Part shown: piece by piece, positions 25,938-34,942 of the stretch
Numbering within the stretch: position 1 is the first letter of the stretch
Layout: every line of letters starts with the position of its first letter
Assembly: GCA_943789505.1 (NCBI GenBank)
Contig: CALSUJ010000001.1
Location: 62,001 to 126,000, forward strand
Source of the DNA: an uncultured Flavobacteriales bacterium
Lineage (GTDB): Bacteria > Bacteroidota > Bacteroidia > Flavobacteriales > BACL11
Direction of reading: 5' to 3'
DNA length: 64,000 nt
Translations under genes and position numbers: made by a program
Notes under the pieces: generated by a model
What the model was told of the DNA's origin: nothing
The model's database searches: none
The model's input: only the letters and a program-made list of their open reading frames with translations

Positions 25938-26612
25938 ATGGATTACGGAAAGGAATTTGAAAAATACGCTACAAAACATCAAGGTATAAGCAGCTTACAT
26001 CTTCATGAGTTTAATTCAATGCATGGAAATTATATTTCTCCAACTATTATTGAAGAAAGACAAATGAATGTTGCTAGTATGGATGTTTTTTCTCGTTTAA
26101 TGATGGATAGAATTATCTTTCTTGGTGTCCCTATTAACGATTATGTTGCAAATGTTATTCAGGCGCAATTATTATTTTTAGAATCAGTAGATGCTAAAAA
26201 GGATATTTTAATTTATTTAAATTCTCCAGGAGGTGGAGTGTATGCAGGGCTTGGTATTTATGATACTATTCAGTATATTAATCCTGATGTTTCTACGATT
26301 TGTACAGGTATGGCTGCTTCAATGGGAGCGGTATTATTATGTGCTGGTGCGGCAGGAAAAAGAACTGCACTTAAGCATTCAAGGGTAATGATACATCAAC
26401 CTTTAGGAGGCGCTCAAGGGCAAGCTTCTGATATTGAAATTACTGCTAACGAAATCAAGAAATTAAAGAATGAGTTGTATGAAATTATTGCCGATCATTC
26501 AGGACAAGATTTTGATAAAGTTTGGAAAGATAGTGATAGAGATTACTGGATGACAGCTGAAGAGGCTAAGGCCTATGGTATGATTGATGAGGTGCTCGAA
26601 AGAAAAAAATAA
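25938..26612 (+). CDS. clpP: ATP-dependent Clp protease proteolytic subunit ClpP
   Basis: A 224-residue serine protease subunit that forms a tetradecameric chamber fed by ClpX or ClpC. The catalytic residues are Ser128 in [11 protein letters not shown], His153 in [14 protein letters not shown] and Asp202 in [22 protein letters not shown] near residue 91 is the usual strand-turn before the oxyanion hole. The N-terminal 35 residues are longer than mature ClpP and are probably processed. The stop overlaps the clpX start as TAATG. Confidence 0.97.
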   Translation: MDYGKEFEKYATKHQGISSLHLHEFNSMHGNYISPTIIEERQMNVASMDVFSRLMMDRIIFLGVPINDYVANVIQAQLLFLESVDAKKDILIYLNSPGGGVYAGLGIYDTIQYINPDVSTICTGMAASMGAVLLCAGAAGKRTALKHSRVMIHQPLGGAQGQASDIEITANEIKKLKNELYEIIADHSGQDFDKVWKDSDRDYWMTAEEAKAYGMIDEVLERKK

Positions 26613-27841
26613 TGTCAGAAAACGATAAAGTATTATGTTCCTTTTGTGGTAAAGATAAGCAAGATACCAATATCTTAATTGCAGGTACTTCCGCTCATAT
26701 TTGTGATTTGTGTATTGAACAGGCACATGAAATTGTAAAAGAAGATGCAGCTGATGAGGTATTCATAGCTAATGATTTTACTCTTTTAAAACCTAAGGAA
26801 ATAAAAGCACATCTGGATGATTTTGTAATTGGTCAAGATGATGCTAAAAAGGTAATGTCAGTTGCCGTTTACAATCATTACAAAAGAATTTTACAACCAG
26901 ATACTAGTGACGAAGATATTGAAATTGAGAAATCAAATATCATTATGGTTGGGCGTACAGGTACTGGAAAAACCTTAATTGCTCGTTCTATTGCCAAATT
27001 ATTAAAGGTTCCATTTTGTATTGCTGATGCGACTGTACTTACTGAAGCAGGTTATGTTGGTGAGGATGTTGAGAGTATTTTAACAAGATTACTTCAGGCT
27101 GCTGATTATGACGTTGAAAAGGCAAAAAGAGGTATTGTTTTTATTGATGAGATTGATAAAGTTGCGCGAAAAAGTGATAATCCATCTATTACCCGTGATG
27201 TAAGTGGGGAGGGGGTGCAACAAGCTATGCTAAAACTATTGGAAGGTACAATAGTAAATGTCCCGCCACAAGGAGGTCGTAAGCACCCTGATCAAAAAAT
27301 GATTGCCTTAGACACTAAAGATATTCTATTTATTAGTGGAGGTGCTTTTGATGGTATAGAACAACATATTTCAAGCAGAATGAATACGCGTTCAATTGGA
27401 TTTAAGTCAGCAAGTGAAGGGACAATTGATAAGGAAAATTTACTACAATATATAGCTCCTCAAGATTTAAAATCATTTGGATTAATTCCTGAATTGATTG
27501 GTAGAATGCCTGTAGTTACTCATCTTAATCCTTTGGATAGAGCAGCTTTGAAACTCATTTTAACTGAACCTAGAAATGCATTAACCAAACAATATCAAAA
27601 GTTATTTGATATGGATGGAATTAGTTTGACTTTTGATAAAAAAGCAATTGATATTATTGTGGATAAAGCAATGGAATTTAAACTAGGAGCTAGAGGATTG
27701 CGTTCAATTTGTGAAACAATTATGTTAGATGCTATGTTTGAATTTCCTTCTGATGAAAGTAAGAAAGAACTAAAAATTACAACTACTTATGTTAGGGCAC
27801 AGCTTACGAAACATTCATTCACGAAACTAAAAGTAGCTTAG
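26612..27841 (+). CDS. clpX: ATP-dependent Clp protease ATP-binding subunit ClpX
   Basis: A 409-residue AAA+ unfoldase that recognises substrates and threads them into ClpP. The N-terminal zinc domain has Cys9, Cys12, Cys31 and Cys34. The AAA+ core has Walker A GRTGTGKT at residues 114-121, Walker B VFIDEIDK and the arginine-rich [12 protein letters not shown] region, followed by the sensor-2 domain with [12 protein letters not shown]. Arg115 is unusual: ClpX Walker A normally reads GPTGxGKT. The codon is CGT, one base from a proline codon. The stop codon overlaps that of the convergent lipoprotein gene. Confidence 0.95.
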   Translation: MSENDKVLCSFCGKDKQDTNILIAGTSAHICDLCIEQAHEIVKEDAADEVFIANDFTLLKPKEIKAHLDDFVIGQDDAKKVMSVAVYNHYKRILQPDTSDEDIEIEKSNIIMVGRTGTGKTLIARSIAKLLKVPFCIADATVLTEAGYVGEDVESILTRLLQAADYDVEKAKRGIVFIDEIDKVARKSDNPSITRDVSGEGVQQAMLKLLEGTIVNVPPQGGRKHPDQKMIALDTKDILFISGGAFDGIEQHISSRMNTRSIGFKSASEGTIDKENLLQYIAPQDLKSFGLIPELIGRMPVVTHLNPLDRAALKLILTEPRNALTKQYQKLFDMDGISLTFDKKAIDIIVDKAMEFKLGARGLRSICETIMLDAMFEFPSDESKKELKITTTYVRAQLTKHSFTKLKVA

Positions 27842-28644
27842 TTTACCACTATTGGATAGTTAGTTCCGTTAATTGTAATGTCAAAATTACAATCACATAA
27901 TGAATCGCCATAATTTATAATTCTATTAGCATATCCATTAGGTGATATTTTAGAAGTACCACTTTTTATTACGCAAGAAGGCAAGCAGCCTAAGTCAATG
28001 TTTAAAGTGTCTGTAATTTCCATACTAAAACTATTGTTATTTATTCCTATTCCGTTTGCTGAACCTGTGATTTTATATGTATCATCAGTTATATTTCCAT
28101 AAGTAGCTATACCGCTTACCCATTCTCTTGTTCTGATTGAAGACCAGTTTATTATTCCATTATTAGTAACAATACTAGCATTGTTTACTGCAATAGTAAA
28201 CCACATATTTCCATTTCCATTTCTTCCTTGATTAGTTACAACTCTTTCACCTTGAATTAAATTATTATTTACATAATAATTATCAAAAGTAGTAGTTATT
28301 ACTGCTAAGGAATCACGATATTTCCCAGTATAAGTAATAATAATCTTTCCTTTTCTAAGTTTTCCATTCTGCAAGCAATTAGTTGTTCCAAAATTTATGA
28401 TAAGTGTATCAATATCTAATGTATTATTATTTATTAAATTATAGGAAGCACATGATTTGTTAACTGCATTTGCTATAAATCCTTCTTCTACAATCCTACC
28501 GACATCACTAAAAGTTTGCTCGGCAAACAGATGGTCTTGTGTTGCTTGTGTACTTGTTAAATCAGGATTATTCATTACATCCTCATCTTTACAAGCGTAT
28601 AGAAGTATTGATAAAAAGCTAAGGAGATATAGTGTTTTCTTCAT
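27838..28644 (-). CDS. Hypothetical lipoprotein
   Basis: A 268-residue predicted lipoprotein of unknown function. The start at 28644 gives signal peptide [18 protein letters not shown] with Cys18 as the lipid anchor; an in-frame upstream ATG at 28680 would overlap the folA end and bury the signal. The mature part is Asn/Thr-rich and predicted all-beta, with a possible disulfide-forming set of cysteines ([27 protein letters not shown]). I do not recognise a catalytic motif. It is convergent with clpX, sharing stop-codon bases, and lies just downstream of folA. Confidence 0.75.
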   Translation of the reverse strand: MKKTLYLLSFLSILLYACKDEDVMNNPDLTSTQATQDHLFAEQTFSDVGRIVEEGFIANAVNKSCASYNLINNNTLDIDTLIINFGTTNCLQNGKLRKGKIIITYTGKYRDSLAVITTTFDNYYVNNNLIQGERVVTNQGRNGNGNMWFTIAVNNASIVTNNGIINWSSIRTREWVSGIATYGNITDDTYKITGSANGIGINNNSFSMEITDTLNIDLGCLPSCVIKSGTSKISPNGYANRIINYGDSLCDCNFDITINGTNYPIVVN

Positions 28645-28663
28645 CAGTATTTTTTTGGTAAAT

Positions 28664-29170
28664 TTAGTTAATTTTCTCAAAAGTCAAAAAGCTGTAATCA
28701 TGGGCATGCTTTTGATCTGCTTTACAATCTATTCTTTCTACTTCTTTCCATTCATTTTCTAAATCAGGAAAAAAGGTATCGCCATCAAAAGTATGATTAA
28801 TTTTTGTTAGGTATATTTTATCTACTAAGTTTGCTTCAAGAGCTAGTTTGTAAATTTGTCCCCCTCCAATTATAAAAGGTTCAGTGTCTCCATTATTTTT
28901 TGCAATATCTAATGCCGCTACAACTGAATTTACTATAATACATCCTTCAGCTTTATATCCTGATTGGCGCGTAATTACAATATTAGTCCTATCAGTAAGT
29001 GGACGATATTTATGTGGAATAGACTCAAAGTTTTTTCGCCCCATTATTACATGATGACCTAAAGTAGTTTCTTTGAAAAAACGCATATCTTTTGGTAAAT
29101 GCCAGATTAGGTCATTATCTTTTCCAATCACTCCATTTTCAGCTACTGCAACTATTAAGGCAACTCCCAT
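28664..29170 (-). CDS. folA: Dihydrofolate reductase
   Basis: A 168-residue cytoplasmic enzyme reducing dihydrofolate to tetrahydrofolate with NADPH. Characteristic segments are IVAVAENGVIGKDNDLIWHLPKDMRFFKE at residues 5-34, VIMGRKNFESIP near 41 and FIIGGGQIYKLAL near 98. It regenerates the cofactor consumed by thymidylate synthase, encoded two genes upstream on the same strand. Its ATG overlaps the stop of the saccharopine-dehydrogenase-like gene (TAATG). Length and motifs are normal for chromosomal FolA, with no sign of a trimethoprim-resistant plasmid type. Confidence 0.96.
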   Translation of the reverse strand: MGVALIVAVAENGVIGKDNDLIWHLPKDMRFFKETTLGHHVIMGRKNFESIPHKYRPLTDRTNIVITRQSGYKAEGCIIVNSVVAALDIAKNNGDTEPFIIGGGQIYKLALEANLVDKIYLTKINHTFDGDTFFPDLENEWKEVERIDCKADQKHAHDYSFLTFEKIN

Positions 29171-30273
29171 TATTTCTTAATTACTTTATATTTAACACCT
29201 CTTTCTTCTAAGTAATTTTTTACAAATTCAAAATGTCCTCCTAAGTATTCTGGAGGTGATATTCCAACTCTCTCATACTCTCCATTTACAACTAGGTTAG
29301 CAACTGCAGTACATGTAAATCCTGTTGTCCTAGCCATAGAAATGGTGTCATTATCAAAGCGATCTAATAAGTTGTATTGGTAACTTACTTCCTTTCCATT
29401 TTCTTTTCCTTTCATGATGATGCGCATCACAGTAAAATCTTTATCGCCTTTTTTCATTTCCCATTTTGGGAATAATAATTTGGCAGTCATATCTACTGGG
29501 CGTATCATAGTTCCGTTTACTTCCACCTCATCATAAGAGAAAAAACCACTAGCACGTAATACTTTTAAATATTCTACACATCCAGGATAACGTAAAGTTT
29601 TTTCAATCATATTTGGCACATGAGCCATTGTTTTAATCAAACTTCTTAGTCCATCAGAATTCCAACTTTCTAACGTTCCAATCTCATCAAACTCTATCAG
29701 CTCTGTGTCGGACAAAGCTTCTTTAGTAATCATGTGGCTATTTTGTACATAACGAGCTGGACGAATATATTCTTCAATCACATCAATAGGTGAGAATACA
29801 GCTTGGTACTCGTAAGGCCATTCTCTTTTTTCAGGTAGGCCACCAACCAAACATTCGTAATCGGTAATTTCCATTTTTGAATCATGATGACCAAAGATGA
29901 TATTTCCCATTCCTGGGGCTACACCACAATCCATCACGGCAACAACTCCTTTTTCTTTTGCTAACTTATCTAACCCAAAAGGATCTTCAGAATAAAAAGA
30001 AATATCTACGATATTTTTGCCAGCCTCTATGACATCTTTCATCATTTTATAACCCATAAAGCCTGGTACTGCACCAACCACTAAATCAAAATATTTTATC
30101 AGGTTTTGTAAAGTTTCCCTGTTGGAAACATCAGCACAAATAGTGTTGATTCCTTCTAGTTTATCTAAGTTTTTTTGTGAAATATCTACTGAGGTGACAT
30201 TGTGTTGTTTTGCTAAATCTTTAGCCATTACACCTCCTACTAATCCTGCTCCTAATACTATTATATTTGCCAT
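29170..30273 (-). CDS. Saccharopine dehydrogenase-like NAD(P)-binding oxidoreductase
   Basis: A 367-residue Rossmann-fold enzyme. The N-terminus IIVLGAGLVGGVMAKDLAKQHNVTSVD is a nucleotide-binding fold, followed by the catalytic/C-terminal domain with MDCGVAPGMGNIIFG near residue 125. The family includes saccharopine reductase of lysine metabolism and other imine-forming dehydrogenases; the reaction here is not certain. It sits between thyA and folA, overlapping each by one base (TAATG), so all three are translationally coupled. That placement is hard to explain by lysine catabolism and may indicate a role linked to folate or one-carbon metabolism (inference). Confidence 0.87.
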   Translation of the reverse strand: MANIIVLGAGLVGGVMAKDLAKQHNVTSVDISQKNLDKLEGINTICADVSNRETLQNLIKYFDLVVGAVPGFMGYKMMKDVIEAGKNIVDISFYSEDPFGLDKLAKEKGVVAVMDCGVAPGMGNIIFGHHDSKMEITDYECLVGGLPEKREWPYEYQAVFSPIDVIEEYIRPARYVQNSHMITKEALSDTELIEFDEIGTLESWNSDGLRSLIKTMAHVPNMIEKTLRYPGCVEYLKVLRASGFFSYDEVEVNGTMIRPVDMTAKLLFPKWEMKKGDKDFTVMRIIMKGKENGKEVSYQYNLLDRFDNDTISMARTTGFTCTAVANLVVNGEYERVGISPPEYLGGHFEFVKNYLEERGVKYKVIKK

Positions 30274-31067
30274 TATATTGCTACTTTTCCTTTAATATGT
30301 GGGTGAAATTCATAATCGACTAACTCAAAATCATCAATAGTGAAATCAAAAATACTTTTCACTTCTGCATTAATTTTCATTTTTGGTAATGCTTTTGTAA
30401 CTCTGCTTAATTGTAATTCTGTTTGTTCAAAATGATTGGTGTAAATATGTGCATCTCCTAAAGTGTGCACAAAATCACCTACTTCCAGATTGCAGACTTG
30501 TGCCATCATCATAGTAAGTAATGCGTAAGAAGCAATGTTGAACGGTACACCCAAAAAGATGTCGGCACTTCTTTGGTACAACTGACAAGAAAGCTTTCCG
30601 TCTGCTACATAAAATTGAAAAAATGCATGACAAGGTGGTAAAGCCATTTGCTCAATTTCACCTACATTCCAAGCACTCACAATAATTCTTCTGCTATCTG
30701 GGTTGTTTTTTAACGCCTCTACTACTTGACTTATTTGATCAATATGCTTTCCGTCAGGTGCTGGCCAACTTCTCCATTGATAACCGTATACATGGCCCAA
30801 ATCTCCATTTTTATCTGCCCATTCATCCCAAATCCGCACTCCATTTTCTTTGAGGTATTTTATATTGGTATCTCCCTTTAAGAACCAAAGCAATTCGTGA
30901 ATGATGGATTTTAAGTGTACCTTTTTAGTAGTAATACACGGAAATCCTTTTGATAAATCAAAACGCATTTGATGTCCAAAAACACTTTTAGTTCCTGTAC
31001 CTGTTCGATCTTCTTTTAGCGTGCCTTCTTTCATCACGCGTGTCATTAAATCTAAGTATTGTTGCAT
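30273..31067 (-). CDS. thyA: Thymidylate synthase ThyA
   Basis: A 264-residue enzyme that methylates dUMP to dTMP using methylene-tetrahydrofolate and yields dihydrofolate. The length and residues match E. coli ThyA closely: active-site Cys146 in [11 protein letters not shown], the [10 protein letters not shown] segment near 126, the dUMP-binding [17 protein letters not shown] near residue 165 and the C-terminal [10 protein letters not shown]. It is upstream of the saccharopine-dehydrogenase-like gene and folA, which recycles its folate product. The start [12 protein letters not shown] is as in homologs. Confidence 0.97.
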   Translation of the reverse strand: MQQYLDLMTRVMKEGTLKEDRTGTGTKSVFGHQMRFDLSKGFPCITTKKVHLKSIIHELLWFLKGDTNIKYLKENGVRIWDEWADKNGDLGHVYGYQWRSWPAPDGKHIDQISQVVEALKNNPDSRRIIVSAWNVGEIEQMALPPCHAFFQFYVADGKLSCQLYQRSADIFLGVPFNIASYALLTMMMAQVCNLEVGDFVHTLGDAHIYTNHFEQTELQLSRVTKALPKMKINAEVKSIFDFTIDDFELVDYEFHPHIKGKVAI

Positions 31068-31128
31068 TTATTCTATAATTTTTTTTTCAACTGTTCTATC
31101 ATCATGGATATAAAAGAGAACTTCATTA

Positions 31129-32451
31129 TTATAAAATCATACCAACAATTACAGCCGTAAATAGTGACGCTAATGTTCCTGCTATTAAAGCTAATATTCC
31201 TATTTTGGATAAATCTCCTCTTCTTTTGGGTGCTAAAGCACCTATCCCTCCAATCTGTATTCCAATTGAAGAAATATTGGCAAACCCACATAAAATATAA
31301 GTTGCTATTATTATTGATTTTTCTTCAAAGAATTTTCCGCTTGCCTTTAAATCTCCTAAAGAAATGTAAGCTACAAATTCATTTAGTATTGTTTTTTCCC
31401 CCAATAATTGTCCAACTAAAATCATGTCTTGACTACAGACACCCATTAGCCAAGTAAGTGGCGCTAGAGTATAGCCTAAAATAAATTGTAAAGTCAAGCC
31501 ATCATATTGCCCGTTAGTAATTGAAGATACCCAAGTATTAATTCCTGTAAAATCTCCAATAAAGTCTTTTAGAAAATAGTTTGCCATAGCAACAAAAGCA
31601 ATAAATACTAGCAGCATAGCACCTACATTTACAGCTAGCTTTAGGCCTTGAGTTGTACCTATGGTTATAGCTTCTAAAGCGTTTGTTCCGACCTGTTCTT
31701 TAGAGATATTCATATCCTTATTTACCTTTTCAGTTTCAGGTAATAATATTTTGGCAGCTACTACAGCAGCTGGGGCTGACATTACAGAGGCAGCTAATAA
31801 ATGTTTTGCAAAAAATAGTTGTTGAACAGGATCAGATCCTCCTAAAAACCCAATGTAAGCAGCTAATACTCCACCAGCAACAGTTGCCATCCCACCAGCC
31901 ATAAGGCATAGTAGTTCTGACATAGTCATTTTGTCAATATAAGGCTTTATAAGTAATGGTGATTCCGTTTGTCCTAAGAAGATATTTCCTGCAGCGGCTA
32001 AACTTTCCGAACCAGATAGATTTAATGTTTTATTCATTAAAAGAGCAAAACCATAAACTACTTTTTGAAGTATTCCATAATAAAATAATAGGGAAGTAAG
32101 GGCTGAGAAAAATAAGATTGTTGGTAATACTTGAAAAGCAAAAATAAATCCGAATGAATCAATATTTCCAACTAAATCTCCAAATAAGAAAAGTGATCCT
32201 TGCATTGTAAACTCTAAAATAACTACAAAAATAGAGCTTACCCATTCAAAGCCATTTTGTATAAATGGGACTTTTAATATTAGTACGGCAAATAAAATTT
32301 GTATCCCTAGCCCTTTTGCTACTAGTTTCCAATTTATTCCTTTTCGATTGCGCGAAAAAGCAAAAGCAATAAGTAATAGAGTAAAGATACCTAAAATCCC
32401 TCTTAAAAGAGATTCAAAAGAAAAGCCTGCTGTTTGAACTATTTCATTCAT
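31129..32451 (-). CDS. Concentrative nucleoside transporter (CNT/NupC family)
   Basis: A 440-residue inner-membrane symporter with an N-terminal bundle and the CNT core. Signature regions are AAAGNIFLGQTESPLLIKPYIDKM near residue 155, GGMATVAGGVLAAYIGFLG near 180 and EFVAYISLGDLKAS near 355, which line the nucleoside and Na+ or H+ sites. It imports nucleosides for salvage, consistent with thyA downstream and deoxynucleoside kinases at 37.8 and 43.2 kb. The start directly follows the nuclease stop, and thyA follows 61 bases later. Confidence 0.93.
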   Translation of the reverse strand: MNEIVQTAGFSFESLLRGILGIFTLLLIAFAFSRNRKGINWKLVAKGLGIQILFAVLILKVPFIQNGFEWVSSIFVVILEFTMQGSLFLFGDLVGNIDSFGFIFAFQVLPTILFFSALTSLLFYYGILQKVVYGFALLMNKTLNLSGSESLAAAGNIFLGQTESPLLIKPYIDKMTMSELLCLMAGGMATVAGGVLAAYIGFLGGSDPVQQLFFAKHLLAASVMSAPAAVVAAKILLPETEKVNKDMNISKEQVGTNALEAITIGTTQGLKLAVNVGAMLLVFIAFVAMANYFLKDFIGDFTGINTWVSSITNGQYDGLTLQFILGYTLAPLTWLMGVCSQDMILVGQLLGEKTILNEFVAYISLGDLKASGKFFEEKSIIIATYILCGFANISSIGIQIGGIGALAPKRRGDLSKIGILALIAGTLASLFTAVIVGMIL

Positions 32452-33054
32452 TTAGTTTTGGTTTCTCTTTTTAATTTCATCTCTTAATTCAGAAGCCTTT
32501 TCATAATCTTCTTCATTAATTGCGGCAGCTAATAGTTTTTTTAATTTTTCTAAACCAAAGGTTGTTATATTGTCATCTTCCATGCTTTTATCTTCTTCTC
32601 CATCCAATGAAAATTCTTCATCTTTTTCTCTAGCACTATTAATTATAATTCCTGCTCGAGCTAGAATATCCTCAAATGTAAAAATTGGACAACCATATCG
32701 TATTGCTATAGCTATAGCATCAGAAGTCCTGGCATCAATTTCTACTTCTTTTCCGCTAATTGTATGCGTACAATGGAAGGAAGCATGAAAAATACCTTCA
32801 ATTAAAGTATGAATTATAACTTTTTGAACTGTGATATCAAAACTATCCCCAAAAGTTTTTAATAAATCATGCGTTAAAGGTCTGTCTGGCTTTTCTGTTC
32901 CATCTAGTGCAATAGCAATTGAACGCGCTTCACACCAACCAATTACAATAGGAAGTTGTCTTTTCCCATTTGTTTCGTTCAATAACAATACATAAGCATT
33001 ATTTTGAGAATCACTTTGCCTAATTGCTGATATATCTAATTGAACAAACTCCAT
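32452..33054 (-). CDS. Bifunctional nuclease family protein (DUF151) with C-terminal UVR motif
   Basis: A 200-residue protein. Residues 1-135 match the bifunctional nuclease (DUF151) domain, with QLPIVIGWCEARSIAIALDG near 33-52 and SDAIAIAIRYGCPIF near 112. The C-terminal 35 residues (LEKLKKLLAAAINEEDYEKASELRDEIKKR) form a UvrB/UvrC-type helical hairpin. Plant and bacterial BFN proteins have reported DNase and RNase activity, but the bacterial role is uncertain. It sits between etfA and the nucleoside transporter, four bases after etfA stops. Confidence 0.9.
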   Translation of the reverse strand: MEFVQLDISAIRQSDSQNNAYVLLLNETNGKRQLPIVIGWCEARSIAIALDGTEKPDRPLTHDLLKTFGDSFDITVQKVIIHTLIEGIFHASFHCTHTISGKEVEIDARTSDAIAIAIRYGCPIFTFEDILARAGIIINSAREKDEEFSLDGEEDKSMEDDNITTFGLEKLKKLLAAAINEEDYEKASELRDEIKKRNQN

Positions 33055-33057
33055 ATT

Positions 33058-34005
33058 TTAAGCTCTAAGTTGTTTAATCTCTTCAATAAGTTTTGGTACT
33101 ACTTCAAATGCATCACCAACTATTCCGTAATCAGCTGCCTTAAAGAAAGGTGCTTCAGGGTCAGTATTAATAGCAACTATTACTTTGGATGAGTTAATAC
33201 CTGCTAAGTGCTGTATAGCTCCTGAAATTCCAATTGCAAAATAAAGGTCGGCTGCTACTGCTTTTCCTGTTTGACCAACATGCTCACCATGTGGTCTCCA
33301 ACCAATATCAGATACTGGTTTCGAACAAGCAGTTGCAGCTCCTAAAAGCTCAGCTAACTCCTCAATCATTCCCCAATTTTCAGGTCCTTTTAATCCTCTA
33401 CCTGCTGAAACTACAATCTCAGCTTCCGATATAGATATTTTACCACTTGCTGTTTCTTTTCCTTCAATAGTAATTGCTCCTTTTTCATTACTAGAATCTT
33501 CTTCAATAGTGCAATTTACTCCTGTTTCAATTAGTTTAAACGAGTTAGGTGCAATTGCTAAAATGGCAGTTGCTGTGTTTACAGTTGCCAATTCAATTGC
33601 TTTTGACGAAAATGCTTGTCTGTTTACTTTTAATGGACTTGCAGTTTCTGATAAAGTAATCACATTACTTACTATTCCTGCTTTAAGTTTTGCAGATAAC
33701 CTTGGGGCTATCATTTTTGCAGTATTGGTATTTGAAAATATTAAAACACTAGAATCATTTGCTGTTTTTGCAATTGCATTTGTTGCAGCCTGGCTGTCTC
33801 CTTTCTCAATAGCACAACAAGAAACTACTTTACTAACACCATAATTGCCTAATTTAGTTAGTTCATCATTACTAACTTCACCTAACGAAATTGCAACAAC
33901 TTCTGTGCCTAACAATTTTGCAGTTTCACTTGCATAAGAGGCTGCTTCAAAAGTGCTTTTTCTAAAACTTCCATCCCAACTCTCGGTATATACTAATACT
34001 GACAT
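33058..34005 (-). CDS. etfA: Electron transfer flavoprotein subunit alpha
   Basis: A 315-residue FAD-binding subunit of the electron transfer flavoprotein, which passes electrons from acyl-CoA and related dehydrogenases to the quinone pool. The C-terminal FAD domain shows VVSAGRGLKGPENWGMIEELAELLGAATACSKPVSDIGW and GQTGKAVAADLYFAIGISGAIQHLAG. The N-terminal domain pairs with EtfB. etfB precedes it by 17 bases on the same strand, so both are made from one transcript. Confidence 0.96.
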   Translation of the reverse strand: MSVLVYTESWDGSFRKSTFEAASYASETAKLLGTEVVAISLGEVSNDELTKLGNYGVSKVVSCCAIEKGDSQAATNAIAKTANDSSVLIFSNTNTAKMIAPRLSAKLKAGIVSNVITLSETASPLKVNRQAFSSKAIELATVNTATAILAIAPNSFKLIETGVNCTIEEDSSNEKGAITIEGKETASGKISISEAEIVVSAGRGLKGPENWGMIEELAELLGAATACSKPVSDIGWRPHGEHVGQTGKAVAADLYFAIGISGAIQHLAGINSSKVIVAINTDPEAPFFKAADYGIVGDAFEVVPKLIEEIKQLRA

Positions 34006-34022
34006 TTTTTTAATTCTTTTAA

Positions 34023-34769
34023 TTAAATAACTTTTGCTTCATTGTGTAGTAGGCTTACTAGTTCGGCTACATTGTCAGCATCTACTAGTTTACAGGCTTC
34101 TTTTTCAGCTGGTTTTTCAAAGCTAATTGAAGTTGTCAAATCTTCTGTTGTTTTCGCTTCAATCACCTCTAAAGGTTTTGATCTTGCTTGCATTATTCCT
34201 CTCATATTAGGAATTCTTAATGCTGATTCTTCAACCAATCCTTTTTGCCCTCCAATTACTAAAGGTAGGCTAGAAGATAAGTTTTCTTTTCCCCCGTCAA
34301 TCTCTCTGCTTATTTTAGCATTAGTTCCTGCAATTTCTAATCCATTACATGCATTTACAAAAGGAAGTCCGAGCATCTCAGCAATCATTGCTGGTACAGC
34401 ACCTCCATTATAATCTAATGATTCTTTTCCTGCTATAATCAAATCAGCAGGATTTTCTTTTAGGTAATTTGCTATTTCTAATGCTGTTGTGTAGCTGTCA
34501 GTAGCTGCTTTATTAATTCTAACGGCACTATCTGCTCCTATAGCTAATGTTTTTCTTATTATAGGCTCACTAGTAGCATCTCCTACTGTAATAACTTTTA
34601 CTGTTCCTCCAATTGCTTCTTTCAATACCATTGCTTTAGTTAATCCAAATTCATCATTAGGATTAATTACAAATTGAATTCCACTAGATTCAAATTTAGT
34701 ATTATTTTCTGTAAAATTAATTTTTGATGTAGTATCAGGGACACTGCTTATGCAAACTACAATATTCAT
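34023..34769 (-). CDS. etfB: Electron transfer flavoprotein subunit beta
   Basis: A 248-residue AMP-binding partner of EtfA. Family features include VVCISSVPDTTSK at the start, INPNDEFGLTKAMVLKE near residue 36, AGKESLDYNGGAVPAMIAEMLGLP near 105 and the recognition-loop region LRIPNMRGIMQARSKPLEV near 180. It is the first gene of the minus-strand run toward etfA and the nuclease, and divergent from hppA. No strong promoter element was picked out in the 170-base gap on this strand. Confidence 0.96.
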   Translation of the reverse strand: MNIVVCISSVPDTTSKINFTENNTKFESSGIQFVINPNDEFGLTKAMVLKEAIGGTVKVITVGDATSEPIIRKTLAIGADSAVRINKAATDSYTTALEIANYLKENPADLIIAGKESLDYNGGAVPAMIAEMLGLPFVNACNGLEIAGTNAKISREIDGGKENLSSSLPLVIGGQKGLVEESALRIPNMRGIMQARSKPLEVIEAKTTEDLTTSISFEKPAEKEACKLVDADNVAELVSLLHNEAKVI

Positions 34770-34900
34770 CTGTTATTTTGTTTTGATTAAATAAGATTGC
34801 AAACTTAATAAATTGCTGTAAAAGGCACTTAAATTTTTGGGATAAAAATCAGATTTATACATTAAATAGCTCTGATATTATGCGGTTTGTATAAAAATAC

Positions 34901-34908
34901 TATTTTTG
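34901..34908 (+). promoter_or_regulatory. Possible -7 element for hppA, inside an imperfect hairpin
   Basis: TATTTTTG matches TAnnTTTG, 34 bases before the hppA ATG. The flanking GGTTTG at 34885 and CAAACC at 34908 bracket it as an imperfect inverted repeat. No -33 TTG at normal spacing. Nothing else is visible in the 173-base etfB-hppA gap. Confidence 0.45.
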
Positions 34909-34942
34909 CAAACCATTTTAAAATAATTAAACTAAAAAAAAT

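Noticed and set aside
31073-31291. Small minus-strand reading frame between thyA and the nucleoside transporter
   Set aside because: It overlaps the end of the transporter gene in another frame and has no recognisable features.
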